This document shows, piece by piece, positions 25,231-36,234 of a DNA stretch of 64,000 bases (position 1 is its first letter; every line of letters starts with the position of its first letter). The translations under genes and the position numbers were made by a program. Source of the stretch: Tipula vernalis (taxonomy: Eukaryota > Arthropoda > Insecta > Diptera > Tipulidae). The DNA lies in the NCBI GenBank assembly GCA_958295665.1, contig OY282558.1, positions 116,116,838-116,180,837 of the forward strand, in the 5' to 3' direction. Under the pieces are notes generated by a model that had not been told where the DNA came from, did no database searches, and saw nothing but the letters and a program-made list of their open reading frames with translations.

Positions 25231-27954
25231 TTACACTTTACAGCAGCTGAGACATCAATATCTAGATGTCAATCAAACTCCAGCAAAGATGGAAATATCT
25301 GAAATTTCGGTACAGAATTATTTAAAGCCAGGCAAATTGATTTTTTGACTTTAAAAAAATTTCAGATCTCGCAACATGTTGACTTTGAAAATTTACTAAA
25401 AGAAAAAACGACTTTTGAGAGTACAAGGAAGCTCTAAAAGTGCCCGAGATGCAAACTGATGCACGTTATAAATGCCTTTAAGAACCACATAATAATTGCA
25501 GTTATATTATCGGGAACAAAGGTTCATTCAAATTCGTATCAATATTTCAAGAAAGTTCCGTTTAATAATCAGCCTCGTATGTATTATAAAACTTTTCAAT
25601 TATAAACCAATTAGAAATATTTTTAAATTGGTCAACCATTATATTGGCCACCCCTATATATACATAACCTTCCATTCCTCATCACATCCATAATTAACCA
25701 CCCTACAAAATTCAAGGCTATAATTTACCAAATATTTTCTACTGAGCTTTTATATACATATAAGCGAAACAAAAAGTAAAAGCTATAATAACCAAAAGCT
25801 GTCAAAGCATTAATATTCACCCATTTGTCATAATTTTTTTTTTGTTATATTTTCGTGTTGCTCTCTTATATACATGCGGTGTGTATTGGTTTGTTTATTT
25901 TCATATTATAAAAATCATCATTTGCGGTGGTTGGTTTTTGGATGACTTGGTGCTCCTTAACATATAGCTAGTAGTATACAACACCCTTGAAAAACGAAAT
26001 ATAAATAAATATGGCCGTCGCGTAATAACAATAATAACGTGAATATAATTTGTATTTGTTTTATGTTGTATATATTTTACATATATGTTGAGGTTATAAT
26101 TTACGATATGCGTTTTTAATATGTGCGAGCATTCGTAGTCGTTTGTAACTCAAAAAAAAAAAAAAAAAAAAGTCAAAACCAACCAAAAATTTGTATAAAT
26201 TATAAATAAATACAATACAATAGTAAACGATGCATGATAAAAATCACATAATTATGTTGATGGTTTTTTATGTACATGTTGTGTATGTTTACATAAGAAA
26301 CATAAATGTATAACATGGAGTAGTATTAACATATATATATATATATACATACAAAATGTAAGAGATTTAACCCAAAAGATATAAAGTTTTGATAAGATTT
26401 TGTTCGAACCAATCAAAATAATGATAATTTGTAATTGGAATTTAAATGGCCGAGTTTTTTTTTTGATTTTCTCTCGCCTTATACACCATAATTTACAATG
26501 TTATGTTTAATGATTGTTGAAATTAAGTAGATTAGAATCAAACTTATATATATTGCTCCTAGGAATAAAACTATTAAATGTGTATGTATGTATTTTGTAG
26601 ATATCAGCAATTGTCATACCATATTGCATATATAAATATTTCCCGCGCTCTGAAACACAACCAAAAATTGTAGATCTAGGGCGCCCAAAATAAAATGTCA
26701 ACGTTGATTATTTTAATTGTTCGTACTGAGATATTTAGCTCAAGATAATATTATCATCTTTTTAATTGTTATTGTCATCTCATTTTTCTTCTGGTTATGA
26801 TCTTAACCCTTGCTGTAACAATATAGTGTACCGTATATTGAGTGGTGTAAATGAAATTATCTCGAATGGGTTACATTTTTTTTTTTTTTTTTTTGAAAAT
26901 TTTACATAAATTTTAATGACAGTGACATTTTCGTGTATTCCTGATAATTATTGTTATGATTATGATGATGATTACCATTTTTAACTATTCGTTTGTCGCC
27001 TTGTGTTTTGAGGTGTACGGGAGTTGATTAAAATAAACCATTTAAGACCAATTTTTTTGTGTTTTTCCAAGATAAACAGAATCTCTTTTAACACTGAAAT
27101 GAGGTTAAACGTTTAAATTTTTTTTTTTTTGTTTAGAAACAGTTAAACTGAAACAATTAGAATAATTGTTGTAGAGATAAAGATTAATTAGGTTATTTTT
27201 TGTTCTGATCGTAATGTCTCACCTAGAGGTGCTACAATAATGGTATGGTAATATATTTCTGTGTGGCACAGGTTTAATGAGATTTAATGGAATTATTGCG
27301 ATTTGGAGAAAGTTTTTGTAATGTTTATTGTAATATGAGGGTCGATAGAAAAGTTTGCGATTGATGTTAGGTTTAAAAAAACTCTAACAAATATTTCAAA
27401 TTTCCAAGGAAGTTCAAATTTCAAAATAATTTCGGTGAGTTAGAACTCATGTGAAGCCAAAAGTCTGTGTTCGCCACAAATTTTATATTAAAAGAGACGT
27501 TTATTCATCATCCTCCTTTATTCATCATCTGAAGAGATACCTCAATTCAATTCTTTTGGAAAATTGAAAACATTCAAAAATTCAATATTTTCACAAACGA
27601 AAAAGAAGAATGCAACCGATTGAGTTAATCGTATAATTAATAAAGTGTCTGGAGAAATGTAAAACATTGTCTAAACTGGAAAAAGACCAAGACTTACTGA
27701 CAAAGAGTTAACTAAACCGTACACTGATTTCGAGTACACAGAACGTGAAATATATAGTTTTCCAATCACTGGAATTAGATAACTACGAGGGTTATCAATA
27801 TGGTATTTCAATGCATGGAAAACGTACCATTTGTTTGAACGCATACAAACATCGAATGCGAAAGTCACCATTTCCTTGGCAGGTTTAAGTCTGATTTCAA
27901 ATGTTAAATATTAGACTTACATTTATGATATGGTTGTACATGAACACGAGGTCA
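25231..27954. other. AT-rich non-coding stretch
   Basis: No supported gene. It contains long homopolymers (20 A at 26,152-26,171; 19 T at 26,876-26,894) and TA-rich microsatellite near 26,330. Open frames at 26,507-26,701 and 27,671-27,871 show no family signature. Confidence 0.5.
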
Positions 27955-28345
27955 TTAGAACACCGTGACTAATGATTTGACTTTGACCTATAAAATCATT
28001 TTTTAAAAGCATATCGTGGTTTACCATATATCAAAAGCTTTCGTCAATTTCTGTGATCACTTATACAAAAAGTTTGTGAATTCTACCAAAACATTTTTGA
28101 TACCGCAAAATTTAATATCTCCAAACTGTGTGTTACTTAAGGACTTCCTATGGTTCAAAAAACTAGAAACTCTTTATTGAGCAACCTTTTCAATAATTTT
28201 AGCAAAAATCGAAAGCATTGTTTGGTCTGTGATTTTAAACAGTTTTCCTATCACCTTTTTAAAAATGGGTGTAACTATAGCCTTTTTAAGTAAGAAATGT
28301 AAAATAGCTGTAAAACTAAGATTACCATTAAATGACAATAAACTC
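27955..28345 (-). pseudogene. Non-LTR (Jockey-group) reverse transcriptase relic
   Basis: Minus-strand translation gives, in order and across frame breaks, LKKAIVTPIFKKGDRKTV, then SIFAKIIEKVAQ (stop) RVSSFLNHRKSLSNTQFG, then LTKAFDI. These match the conserved RT blocks seen in Jockey-type ORF2 proteins: AxVxPIFKKGD, the LxxxxKIxEKxxxxRxxxFL block, the QFGF block and the DxxKAFDxV block with its catalytic Asp position changed (LTKAFD). Only about 390 bases survive. It abuts the end of the BEL element and differs from the Jockey copy at 35-39 kb. Confidence 0.75.
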
Positions 28346-28384
28346 TGAAATTTCTACTTGATCCCGCCCGCTTTGAATCTGTTG

Positions 28385-29257
28385 ATTCAATTCAGTTTTT
28401 TGAAGTCTACACAGTTTATAGACAGGTCGCTTTAGATGCCCAGCTTGGATTTTTAAGGCGCAACTCTAACCACTCCATCCGCTCTTCGATGAATCTGCTT
28501 TACCCGGCCTAGCAACCATTTAGTAGGTGGTAAATTGTCCTCACAAATTAAGACAGCATCGTCGACTGTAATTGGTAGACCTTTTGTTTGCCATGTGGTT
28601 CGTTGATGTAAAAAGGTTAGATACTCAAATTGCCACCTCTTACTAAAATGTTGTATTGCCTGTTGTAATCTTTGCCATTTACATAGTTACGTTAATTTTA
28701 CTTCCAGTAAATTTGGTTCTGGTATCTGTATAAGAGGACGTCCAATTAAAAAATGCCCTGGTGTAAGAGCATCAACTTGGTCATCTGACAGAAGGCATAA
28801 TGGCTTGGAATTTAACACCGAAAACCAGAAAAGCAAATATTTCATTAGAATTAGATTTTAGAAATTCGTTGGTCTCCTTCCGTTATCGGTATAGATATCG
28901 GTGCATAAGCCTCTGCGTGAAACAAATTTTTGAAGTGTTGCAATGAAGTTGCTTGCTGTGAGATTGGGCACAACTTCAATGTGGACAGCCTTTGTACTCA
29001 TACACACAAAGATAGCTAGGTAAGTATTCCATATTTTGGTAGACCGGCCGTAAATCTGCTTTATTTGTAACGGTCCGGCGAAATAGTTGGGTTTTGCTAA
29101 ATGGACTTGGAAGTTGAACACGATCTGAATGTAAGTTTCCCATAGTTTGATAAATCGGCCGTGAACTAAATCTCCGACACGTGTGGCAATGTTTTACTAT
29201 ATCTCTGATTATTCTGCGGCTGTTGATCAGGAAATATATTTGGCGAAGAATACTCAT
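28385..29257 (-). pseudogene. BEL/Pao integrase with C-terminal domain
   Basis: The zinc-binding region reads IVKHCHTCRRFSSRP. The core follows in another frame: FAGPLQIKQIYGR, then FVCMSTKAVHIEVV, then FVSRRGLCTDIYTDNG, which holds the second catalytic Asp. After a further break the C-terminal part reads [14 protein letters not shown], then WQRLQQAIQHFSKRWQFEYL, then DAVLICEDNLPPTKWLLGRV and GVVRVAPLKIQAGHLKRPV. These are the BEL/Pao C-terminal signatures. The Glu of the DDE set is not evident, because the gap between the core and the C-terminal part is short. Confidence 0.9.
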
Positions 29258-29689
29258 TAATAGGGAGGTGCCAGCATGATGGTGTTTGATATGTAGATTT
29301 TTTACAAGGAATATAGTTATTTCGCATTTAGGGAGAATTAGTGGATGTTTTGTTTCGTATACTGCTAACGAATTTTCTATCCGACCGCCGACTCATAAAA
29401 GTCCAATATCCAAAAATGGATATAAACTGCAAATTTTGCTGGTCTTTGGCACTTGTTTATTTGCTTTCAATGATAAAATCTCAGTTGAAAATTGGTCACT
29501 TTGCATCCAATTGATAATTGTACGACGGCTTAAGGATATTTATCCACGATAAGTAATTTATTTCTGCTTTGCTTGGCCGTTTCTTGTTTGCTTCTTTTAA
29601 CATATAATTGTACCCATGCAATAACTCTATCAATTTTTCCGAACGATGAAATTCTGGTTACTAGCTGGTTTAAAACGCCAATTTTTTAT

Positions 29690-30340
29690 TTTTTTTTATT
29701 TATTTAATTGCGGATAATACTGTTACTGTGGGTTTCTTCTCTTCCGCTGATAGTTCGTCAAATTTCAAGTGTGATTGCTGTGGCCATTCTGATGCATCCT
29801 GACTTAACCATATACAAGTCCGTTCGATTGCGATGCGCAATCAGCTGGATTCGTTGGTGAATCAACATATCTCCAATGTTGCCGAGAGTATGAAGATAGT
29901 ATATCTGCTGTGCGATTTGCTACGAAGGTACTCCATCTCCTTGGGGGAGATGACAGCCAACCCAAGACTATTTTGGATCCGTCCACATGGTAACCTTCAT
30001 ATCTGGTAATTTTATTGCTTCTCTGACCATTCTAATCAAGTTGGCTAGCAGACTGGCAGCGCAGAGTTCTAGTCTCGTAATTGAGACTAGCTTGATTGGG
30101 GCGACTTTGTTTTAGATGCTACTAAATTTATTGAACCTAACCGTTTTCGTCAATACACCTGCAATATACTACAGCGGCATATGCTATTATGGCGGTAAGT
30201 GGTTCATAGATAGCAGGTCCCACCATTAGTGTTTCATTTAGCCAAACACCGTCTTCTGATTTAAATGCGTCGAAAACTACTCTCAATTTCGTTGTAGAAC
30301 TAGATTTTCGAATTACTCCATGATGTGAAAGATAATACAT
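29690..30340 (-). pseudogene. BEL/Pao RT-RNase H, catalytic centre deleted
   Basis: It starts with YLSHHGVIRKSSSTTKLRVVFDA and GVWLNETLMVGP, the RT blocks that precede the catalytic centre. It then jumps almost directly to AYAAVVYCR and, in another frame, LVASKTKVAPIKLVSITRLE with LCAASLLANLIRMVREA, which belong to the RNase H side. VDGSKIVLGWLSSPPRRWSTF, NPADCAS and FDELSAEEKKPTVTVLSAIK follow. The DIEKMYRQI and VDD motifs of the family are absent, so several hundred bases have been lost inside the RT. Confidence 0.85.
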
Positions 30341-31231
30341 TCCTTTGGATCTATGTACTTCTGCAGGTGGTATGATTTCCGCATGTGATTTAGAGCCAAA
30401 TATTTTTCCATAAACGATTTGTTTGCGGTTTTGAATTCAGGATCTCGGTCAAATTTCCTTTCTATCGCTTCTAATCTTCTGAATGCTCCATTGAGAGTGG
30501 CTTTTAATTGTGGTCGAGTTGATTTGAATTGAAGTTTAACTATAAACTGACCTTCATCGGAACGAGTGGTAAGTTTGGTGAAGTGTTCCTCGCAAGCTAT
30601 CTCTTCCTCTGCATAATTTGCTATAACGGGTGTGGTGATGCAACTTCTTCCAGCTCCCAAAACTTTCTTAATGAGTGATCAATATCAACTTGGCAATGTA
30701 GACCGAATGTCGTTTTTGGTTTGTGGTCGCCTGTGGTAATTGATCCAGCGACAATCCACCCAAAATTTGTGTTGTGTGCTACTAGCCCTGGGTTATCTCC
30801 GGTAATCCTTCCCGTGTTTAATAAATTGAAAAATTGATCGCTTCCAATCAATAAATCGATTTGATTTGGTTGGTTAAAATTGGGATCATCTAATGGTAGG
30901 TGTTCTACTTGTTGCCAAAGAATCTGATCAATAAATGAAACCGGTTGGTAAGATGTCAATCTATAGGTACGATTAAACATTCAATATTCAAGGTGGTTTG
31001 GTTTAAACGAGATGATATCAGCAAACTAGCTTTGCCTCTAGATGTTCTCGCTTTGCTTTTACCTATACCCGAAATAGTAACACGAACACTTTTTCGTGGA
31101 AGATGCAATCGTTGAATCAAATTTTCGATGGCTAAGGAAGTTTGAGACCCTGAATCAAGCAGGGCTCTACACAATTGCCATTGAGCGGTATGCCATTGAA
31201 CAACACGATGTGCTAGGAACTTGGTAAACAC
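30313..31231 (-). pseudogene. BEL/Pao protease and RT N-terminal region
   Basis: The protease frame (31231-30956) contains LCRALLDSGSQTSLAIENL, with the aspartic protease triad D-S-G, then LPRKSVRVTISGIGKSKA. The next frame (30980-30621) has PNFNQPNQIDLLIGSDQFF and NTNFGWIVAGS, and the third (30660-30313) has FEEHFTKLTTR-like and LNHMRKSYHL text leading into RT. Each handover is a frameshift. The protease triad itself is intact. Confidence 0.88.
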
Positions 31232-31318
31232 TCACGTTAAGCTACGTACTTGATTTATCTTCTGTTGAACCATTGATTGGTTTGGTTTTAGTAATCCGTG
31301 ATTCTGATTCTCGACTAT

Positions 31319-32080
31319 TCAATAAATGTGCACTGGTAGTTGATGGTTCATTTGATGGTTGATGGTGTAGAAGCGTGTGGTGTTTTCGGCAGCACGTATG
31401 ACATCTGCCTCTAGTTCAGCAGTCGTAGACTCCGTGGGATGACGTCTATCGAGACTATTCATAGATTTAAATTTAGTACACTCAAATAACTGGTGGGCAT
31501 TGGATTGACAGACTGCGCAACTGAATTCAGATTTTACATTAAATCCCTTAACAACTGCATTTGGTATCGGCTTGTGTGCCAAGTGCCTTGAAATCACGTG
31601 TTGCTTCATCGGATGTATCAAGAAGCTTTCGAATATTTACTGCATTTGCTTGATAAATCTTTGGTTGATCCATAAATAATTTAATAAACTCGTTAGCTGT
31701 TACACTTTTACGATCGTACCGCTTACATAATTTTTGGTAGGCTTCAATATAATTGGCTTCAGTTATGGAAAAATGTCTTACTAAACCGCTAGCATCACCT
31801 TTCAATAAGCCCTTGAAGTATTGTAGTTTTTGAGCAGGTGATAAGGACGAATTCTATGAACGGTATGAACGATAATATCAAAGAGCCTGGGTAATTTTAC
31901 GTCACTACTACATAACTGAACCTTGGGTAGCGTTTATAATTTGCTTTCGTAACCACGTTCACACATCATGTTCCTCAATATCCTCTGCGTCAGATGGCTG
32001 AGAATTATCTAAGTCGAACATTTCATTTTCAATACTAGTAAACTATTCTAATATAGATCCTTGGTACGTTTTATACGTTC
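31319..32080 (-). pseudogene. BEL/Pao gag, frameshifted
   Basis: The N-terminal part (near 32,030-31,830) reads FDLDNSQPSDAEDIEEHD and then LSPAQKLQYFKGLLKGDASG in a different frame. 31805-31548 carries ITEANYIEAYQKLCKRYD and NEFIKLFMDQPKIYQ. The next frame holds a zinc knuckle (CAVCQSNAHQLFECTKF). This order (capsid helices, then knuckle) is that of BEL/Pao gag. At least three frame changes are needed. Confidence 0.85.
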
Positions 32081-33183
32081 TTTAACCTCTTACAAGTGGT
32101 GTTACAAAATTTATCTAGCTTGGTTAATAACCCTTTAATGATAAACGATGATATAATTACGCAATATAGTTCAATAACATTTTGCAAATAATATAAAAAA
32201 TGTGGTACTCGTCTGGTTTTTGCTGCGGTTTTTGTGGGTGGGTTTTAATCCAAATATAGTTTTCCGCCATTATCCGGCTTAATAATTTTGTTTGTTGCTT
32301 TAAAATCAACCCATTAAGTATTATTGTTAACGGACAATTTTAAATTTGTTGGTTTGTAGAATTAATTTTGAAATTAACGCGGAAATCCGAAAGAAAGCCC
32401 TATATAAGTGTAGTACAATAATCTGTGGTATGCAGATTTAAAATACAATACTAAATTTAAATTACAGGGCGTGTTTAAGAAACAAATGCTCCAAACACGA
32501 TGTACAATTATTTGCAATGTTAGTTGGCACACGAATCAAAGACGCTGGACCATGAGAACCCATTTTAACCAGCACAGGTGAATCTTTCAAATCACCAAAG
32601 ATCTGTAATATCCGCGAAAACAAAGCCGGATTAAAATCAAAATTTACCTGTAGAATATCGACACTATCAGCAATTGCGGTATGCTTTATGATATCATTTA
32701 AATAAACAAGCTCTGCATATTGAATTTAATTTACCAGATATTCTAAATCCCGAGATATTATAATTCTCCAGCTCAAAATCTGCAAATCCATACCACCGAG
32801 AGTAAAATTATTTGAGGCAAAAAATCAAATGCAGTAATATTGGCTAAAAGTGAATTAAAATTTTTACGTAAATTCTTAATATTTTGGTAAATAATAAATA
32901 ATTTTGACTTAGATTTAGTAAATCAAGGTAATTGAACATCTGCCATCATTTCTTGTAACTGTTAACGCAATCCTAAAAATAACAAGGATGATACAATAAT
33001 AGGCACTTATAAGAAAGATTTTGAATCTTTTGTATTTAACTTAAATATGGTTATTAACATACAACCCGTTTTCTGTACATTGTATAAACTAATCATTTCG
33101 GTTTAATTTTGAATTCTCAAAATATAATTTTAAATTGAGTTTAGTAAATTATTTAAAATTTAAAAAGTGTTGATCTTTCACTA
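32081..33183. other. AT-rich stretch with one unrecognised open segment
   Basis: Apart from the minus-strand open segment at 32,462-32,725 I see no gene. A CCCTATATAAGTG near 32,398 could be a TATA-like element of a decayed LTR, but no partner was found. Confidence 0.4.
32462..32725 (-). CDS. Unrecognised protein segment, no start codon
   Basis: An 87-codon minus-strand open stretch bounded by a TAA upstream (32,726-32,728) and TAA at 32,462-32,464. Its composition is protein-like rather than AT-driven: SVDILQVNFDFNPALFSRIL, then QIFGDLKDSPVLVKMGSHGP, then ASLIRVPTNI and CLEHLFLKHAL at the end. There is no in-frame ATG before the KMGS. Upstream, in another frame, LGGMDLQILSWRIIISRDLE may belong to the same protein after a frame break. 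I do not know the family. It could be the tail of a host gene exon or of an unidentified element. Confidence 0.4.
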   Translation of the reverse strand: MQYAELVYLNDIIKHTAIADSVDILQVNFDFNPALFSRILQIFGDLKDSPVLVKMGSHGPASLIRVPTNIANNCTSCLEHLFLKHAL

Positions 33184-33301
33184 GTAATGGTCACTCAAAA
33201 ATAATAATCGGCACTATATAATAAACGACACCCACCTCAATTACAATAATGGTCACAAAATTATAGTTTCTGTACATCTTTGTTTTCGCAATTATCAGCA
33301 C
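33184..33301 (+). repeat. Left subterminal repeats of the pogo-like element
   Basis: Five copies of a TAATSGRCAC-like motif: 33185-33194 TAATGGTCAC, 33205-33214 TAATCGGCAC, 33222-33231 TAAACGACAC, 33247-33256 TAATGGTCAC and 33292-33301 TTATCAGCAC. Subterminal repeats of this sort are often transposase-binding sites; binding here is inference. Confidence 0.65.
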
Positions 33302-33473
33302 GCATACAAAATAAAATAAGAATAAAGTCCCTATAGGTTAGGTGCCTAGCTATGCCAAATTTCTTTATTTTCATAAATTCAAACTTTTAATATTAATTCA
33401 ACAGGTACATTAGTAATTCAATATCACATTAATACAATTAAATAAAATTATAATAAGTAATAATAAATTAAAA

Positions 33474-35155
33474 TTAAATTAAATGCTTAGATTTGCACGA
33501 AGGGCATACAAATTTGGGATCAGTTGCAATTTTTAACTTATTAATACAACTGATATGAAATTCAGTTGTACAATTTGCACAGCGGAGCCCGCTGTTATTT
33601 TTGTGGATAGTGTAAGTGCAATGATAGCACATTTTTCCCGAAGCTAATGTGTTGGTGTATTTTTCTGGCATTACTGCATCCAATGAAGCATTAGAAGAAG
33701 CTATTAAATTTGTTAAAGGTTCTGCCGGCAATATATGCTCTTCAAAATCTTTTCGTTTCGTTAGTACATCGGTATCGCTTACTTCCAACGTTTTTGTAAT
33801 CGTTTCATTATTACAAAATGATGTTCAACTGTTATTGCCTTCATTTGGGGTACGCAATTCCGCATTTGCCGCAGGAATAGCTGCTAAAGCTGTCAACGGT
33901 TCTGCCTTCTGTAACATTTCTTCAAAATTGGTTAGGTTGGTTAGATGATCAGTTATCCTTTCTTCTGACATTATTGTAACTGTTACGTTTTCATGTAACG
34001 GTATTGCGCTTTGTTGGTTGTTAGACAAATGTTTCAGAGGAATAAATTCGTTAAATGTAAGTTTTTTAATTGGTATTATTTTTTTTTTAAATTATTAGAG
34101 TTTGTTTTCCGTTTCGGTTTGTTATTTGATTTTTCCTCTTTAATTTTTTGTTTATTTTCTCTGTTTTGAATTCGTCAGAGTTGCCGATGTTCTTTTTCAA
34201 TTTCCATTTCTAATTTGTACATTTTCTTTTCCTCCTGAATTTTTGCATATCCAAACGATGTGACAACAAAAGGTAATTTTTCTTTAAATGTTCTTTCATT
34301 TTTTCGTTCTGGGGTTTTGGGCCACGTCATATATTGGTGGATCGTTTTAACGCCAACTTCTGCACAATTTTCAGGTTGAATCCGTATTACTGAAATATTT
34401 GAAACTTTTTCTTGCTCCGCAGTTTCTATCTGTGCACTATAGACCCCACTTTCTATCGGTTCCATACATTCCCCTTGTTCCGTGCTTTCTATCTGTTCAT
34501 TGGTGAATTCTTCAGGTAGGTAGATAAGTTCATTGATGTCCATAATATTCGGTGGCATTTTGAAATTTGCGGAAGGCATAAGTGCTTTTTAAATTTTATG
34601 GAGACATCGAAACTCTTCAGATTCAAAAATTAATTCACTCTCTTCCGCCGATTGAAGTTCCAGAAGTTTCGAGCCAACAATATCAGAAAATTGTTCCATA
34701 TTAATTGTAATCCCATTAATATCACATACTGGATTGAATGATCCTGGAATTGTTTGATGTACACCATCATTTAAAATTGATTTGCCTAAACATTTAGAAT
34801 AGTCTATTGTAGATTTGTCAAAAGGATAAATCCCACACCCCTTGAAACCATTTTTTTTTGGTCACCGGGTTGACTGATTAGTTTACAGCTTGCTGTAACA
34901 GTGGAGCAAACGTTTCTCTAGTAAGGGTGTTATCGACATTTTCGCGTCTCCAATTTAAAACTACCTTTCGCCACGCTGATTTCAATGGCTTAAATGCTAA
35001 AACATCACATGGCTGTAATATCCGTGTGGCATTCGGATACAGTGCAATTAAAATTATTTGCAGTTTGTTACACAAAATACTTAGCTCGTTTGTCAGGTGT
35101 GTTACATGGCCATCCACAAATAAAATAACTGGCAGTTTTATATTATTTTTAATAA
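33474..35155 (-). pseudogene. pogo-like transposase, C-terminal half
   Basis: Directly after the Jockey target site the frame reads FIKNNIKLPVILFVDGH, in which the Asp is the second catalytic residue. LYPNATRILQPCDVLAFKPL follows, with the third catalytic Asp in QPCD, then NGFKGCGIYPFDKSTIDYSK in another frame. 34,579-34,175 has MTWPKTPERKNERTFKEK. After acidic linkers in further frames the protein ends at 33,474 with a C2HC-type finger: CYHC, then CANC, then HISC, then CPSC. Order and motifs match Tigger/jerky-type transposases that carry a C-terminal PHD-like finger. At least four frame changes are needed. Confidence 0.8.
35140..35155. repeat. Target-site duplication of Jockey, left copy
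   Basis: The 16 bases ATATTATTTTTAATAA, identical to 39,017-39,032. This copy belongs to the transposase codons for IKNNI on the minus strand. Confidence 0.9.
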
Positions 35156-35175
35156 ATTTTGTGGATTAGAGTTAA

Positions 35176-36234
35176 AGGTGGGAGAAAAAAAGGAGACGGA
35201 ATAATACGCCCTCCCCACCTCAATTAAAGGATAATGTTCTAAATATTATTCAGAAACAACCAAAAAAAATACATCCACCACCACCAATAGTAATAGATGA
35301 AGTCAAAGACTACGATGTACTCTATGAAAAAAAAACAATAACTGCTACTGATAAGTTTAATGCAAAGGTGATGAATGGAAACACCATCAAAATAAACTTA
35401 GAAGATGCTGAAACATACAGAAAAATGACAAAAATGTTGAATGAAGAAAAACGTACTTGGCACACGTTTGAAGGTAAACAAACCAGACCAATTAGGGTCA
35501 TGGCTAAAAACTTACACTCTACGTGTAAACCAGATAAAATAATTGATGACCTGAAAGCAAAAGGATTTAAGGTAACTGAAACATCGATTAAGCTAAAACG
35601 GAGAGGCAAAGTACCTCTCAACATGTTTATGTTGACCTTCCATACTGATGAAGATATCAAAAAAATTTATCAAATTAAGTACATCTTGGGGTGCAAAGTG
35701 GTTATTCAGCCTCTAAGAAGATCTAAGCTTATACCACAATGTAAAAAATGTCAAGCCTATGGACATACACAAAAATATTGCAACAGGGAACCTAGGTGTG
35801 TCAAATGTTTAGGTAAACATCATACCAAAGATTGTGTAAAAGCCCAAAATGTTCAACCTAAATGCGTTCACTGTGGAGAAAACCATCCGGCTAACTACAG
35901 AGGATGCAGCGTTGCTATTGAACTGCAAAATATCAAAAATAAGAACGTGATTGCTAAAAATCCAAGTTTATTCAGGAAACAAGCGGTTAAGATGAACCGA
36001 CCCGAAGTAAATCGTAGAGTGTCGGGAACTACTCAAGGACAATTTGGTAAAATGACTTATGCTCAAGTAATGATGAGCAACGGAAATCCAGGAAAAACTG
36101 CTCAAAATGACGATATAAGTCAAACACTTAAATTAATTTTGAGCAAACTAAATACATTTGATGAGCGATTACAGAAACTAGAGTACAGCACTAAGGGAGC
36201 CATCCCTAAACAGAAAAATGGCCAAAGATCTTAG
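35176..36234 (+). CDS. Jockey ORF1 (gag-like), N-terminally truncated
   Basis: Open for 353 codons from just after a TAA at 35,173; the first ATG is at 35,371, so the true N-terminus is lost. A proline run (KKIHPPPPIVIDE) precedes a region with KGFKVTETSIKLKRRGKVPL and LTFHTDEDIKKIYQI, the fold found before the knuckles in Jockey ORF1. Three CCHC knuckles follow: CKKCQAYGHTQKYC, CVKCLGKHHTKDC and CVHCGENHPANYRGC. ORF1 proteins bind element RNA and target it to the nucleus. It overlaps ORF2 by 17 bases (ORF2 ATG at 36,218), a normal arrangement for the family. Confidence 0.9.
   Translation, partial: RWEKKRRRNNTPSPPQLKDNVLNIIQKQPKKIHPPPPIVIDEVKDYDVLYEKKTITATDKFNAKVMNGNTIKINLEDAETYRKMTKMLNEEKRTWHTFEGKQTRPIRVMAKNLHSTCKPDKIIDDLKAKGFKVTETSIKLKRRGKVPLNMFMLTFHTDEDIKKIYQIKYILGCKVVIQPLRRSKLIPQCKKCQAYGHTQKYCNREPRCVKCLGKHHTKDCVKAQNVQPKCVHCGENHPANYRGCSVAIELQNIKNKNVIAKNPSLFRKQAVKMNRPEVNRRVSGTTQGQFGKMTYAQVMMSNGNPGKTAQNDDISQTLKLILSKLNTFDERLQKLEYSTKGAIPKQKNGQRS

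Larger units (their letters stand above)
28385..32080 (-). mobile_element. BEL/Pao retrotransposon, LTRs missing, RT core deleted
   Basis: Minus-strand gag, protease, RT N-terminus, RNase H, integrase and integrase C-terminal domain occur in BEL/Pao order over 3.7 kb, against 6-7 kb usual for the family. No terminal repeat pair was found between the flanks, so the ends are probably eroded or deleted. Several frameshifts and an internal deletion in the RT make it a relic. It lies between a non-LTR relic (left) and the pogo-like transposon (right). Confidence 0.9.

Noticed and set aside
33182..33256. A single definite left end for the pogo-like transposon
   Set aside because: Two candidate TA-flanked ends (33,184 and 33,244) fit the right end about equally in the first bases; the first was chosen for collinearity of two motifs, but it is not proved.
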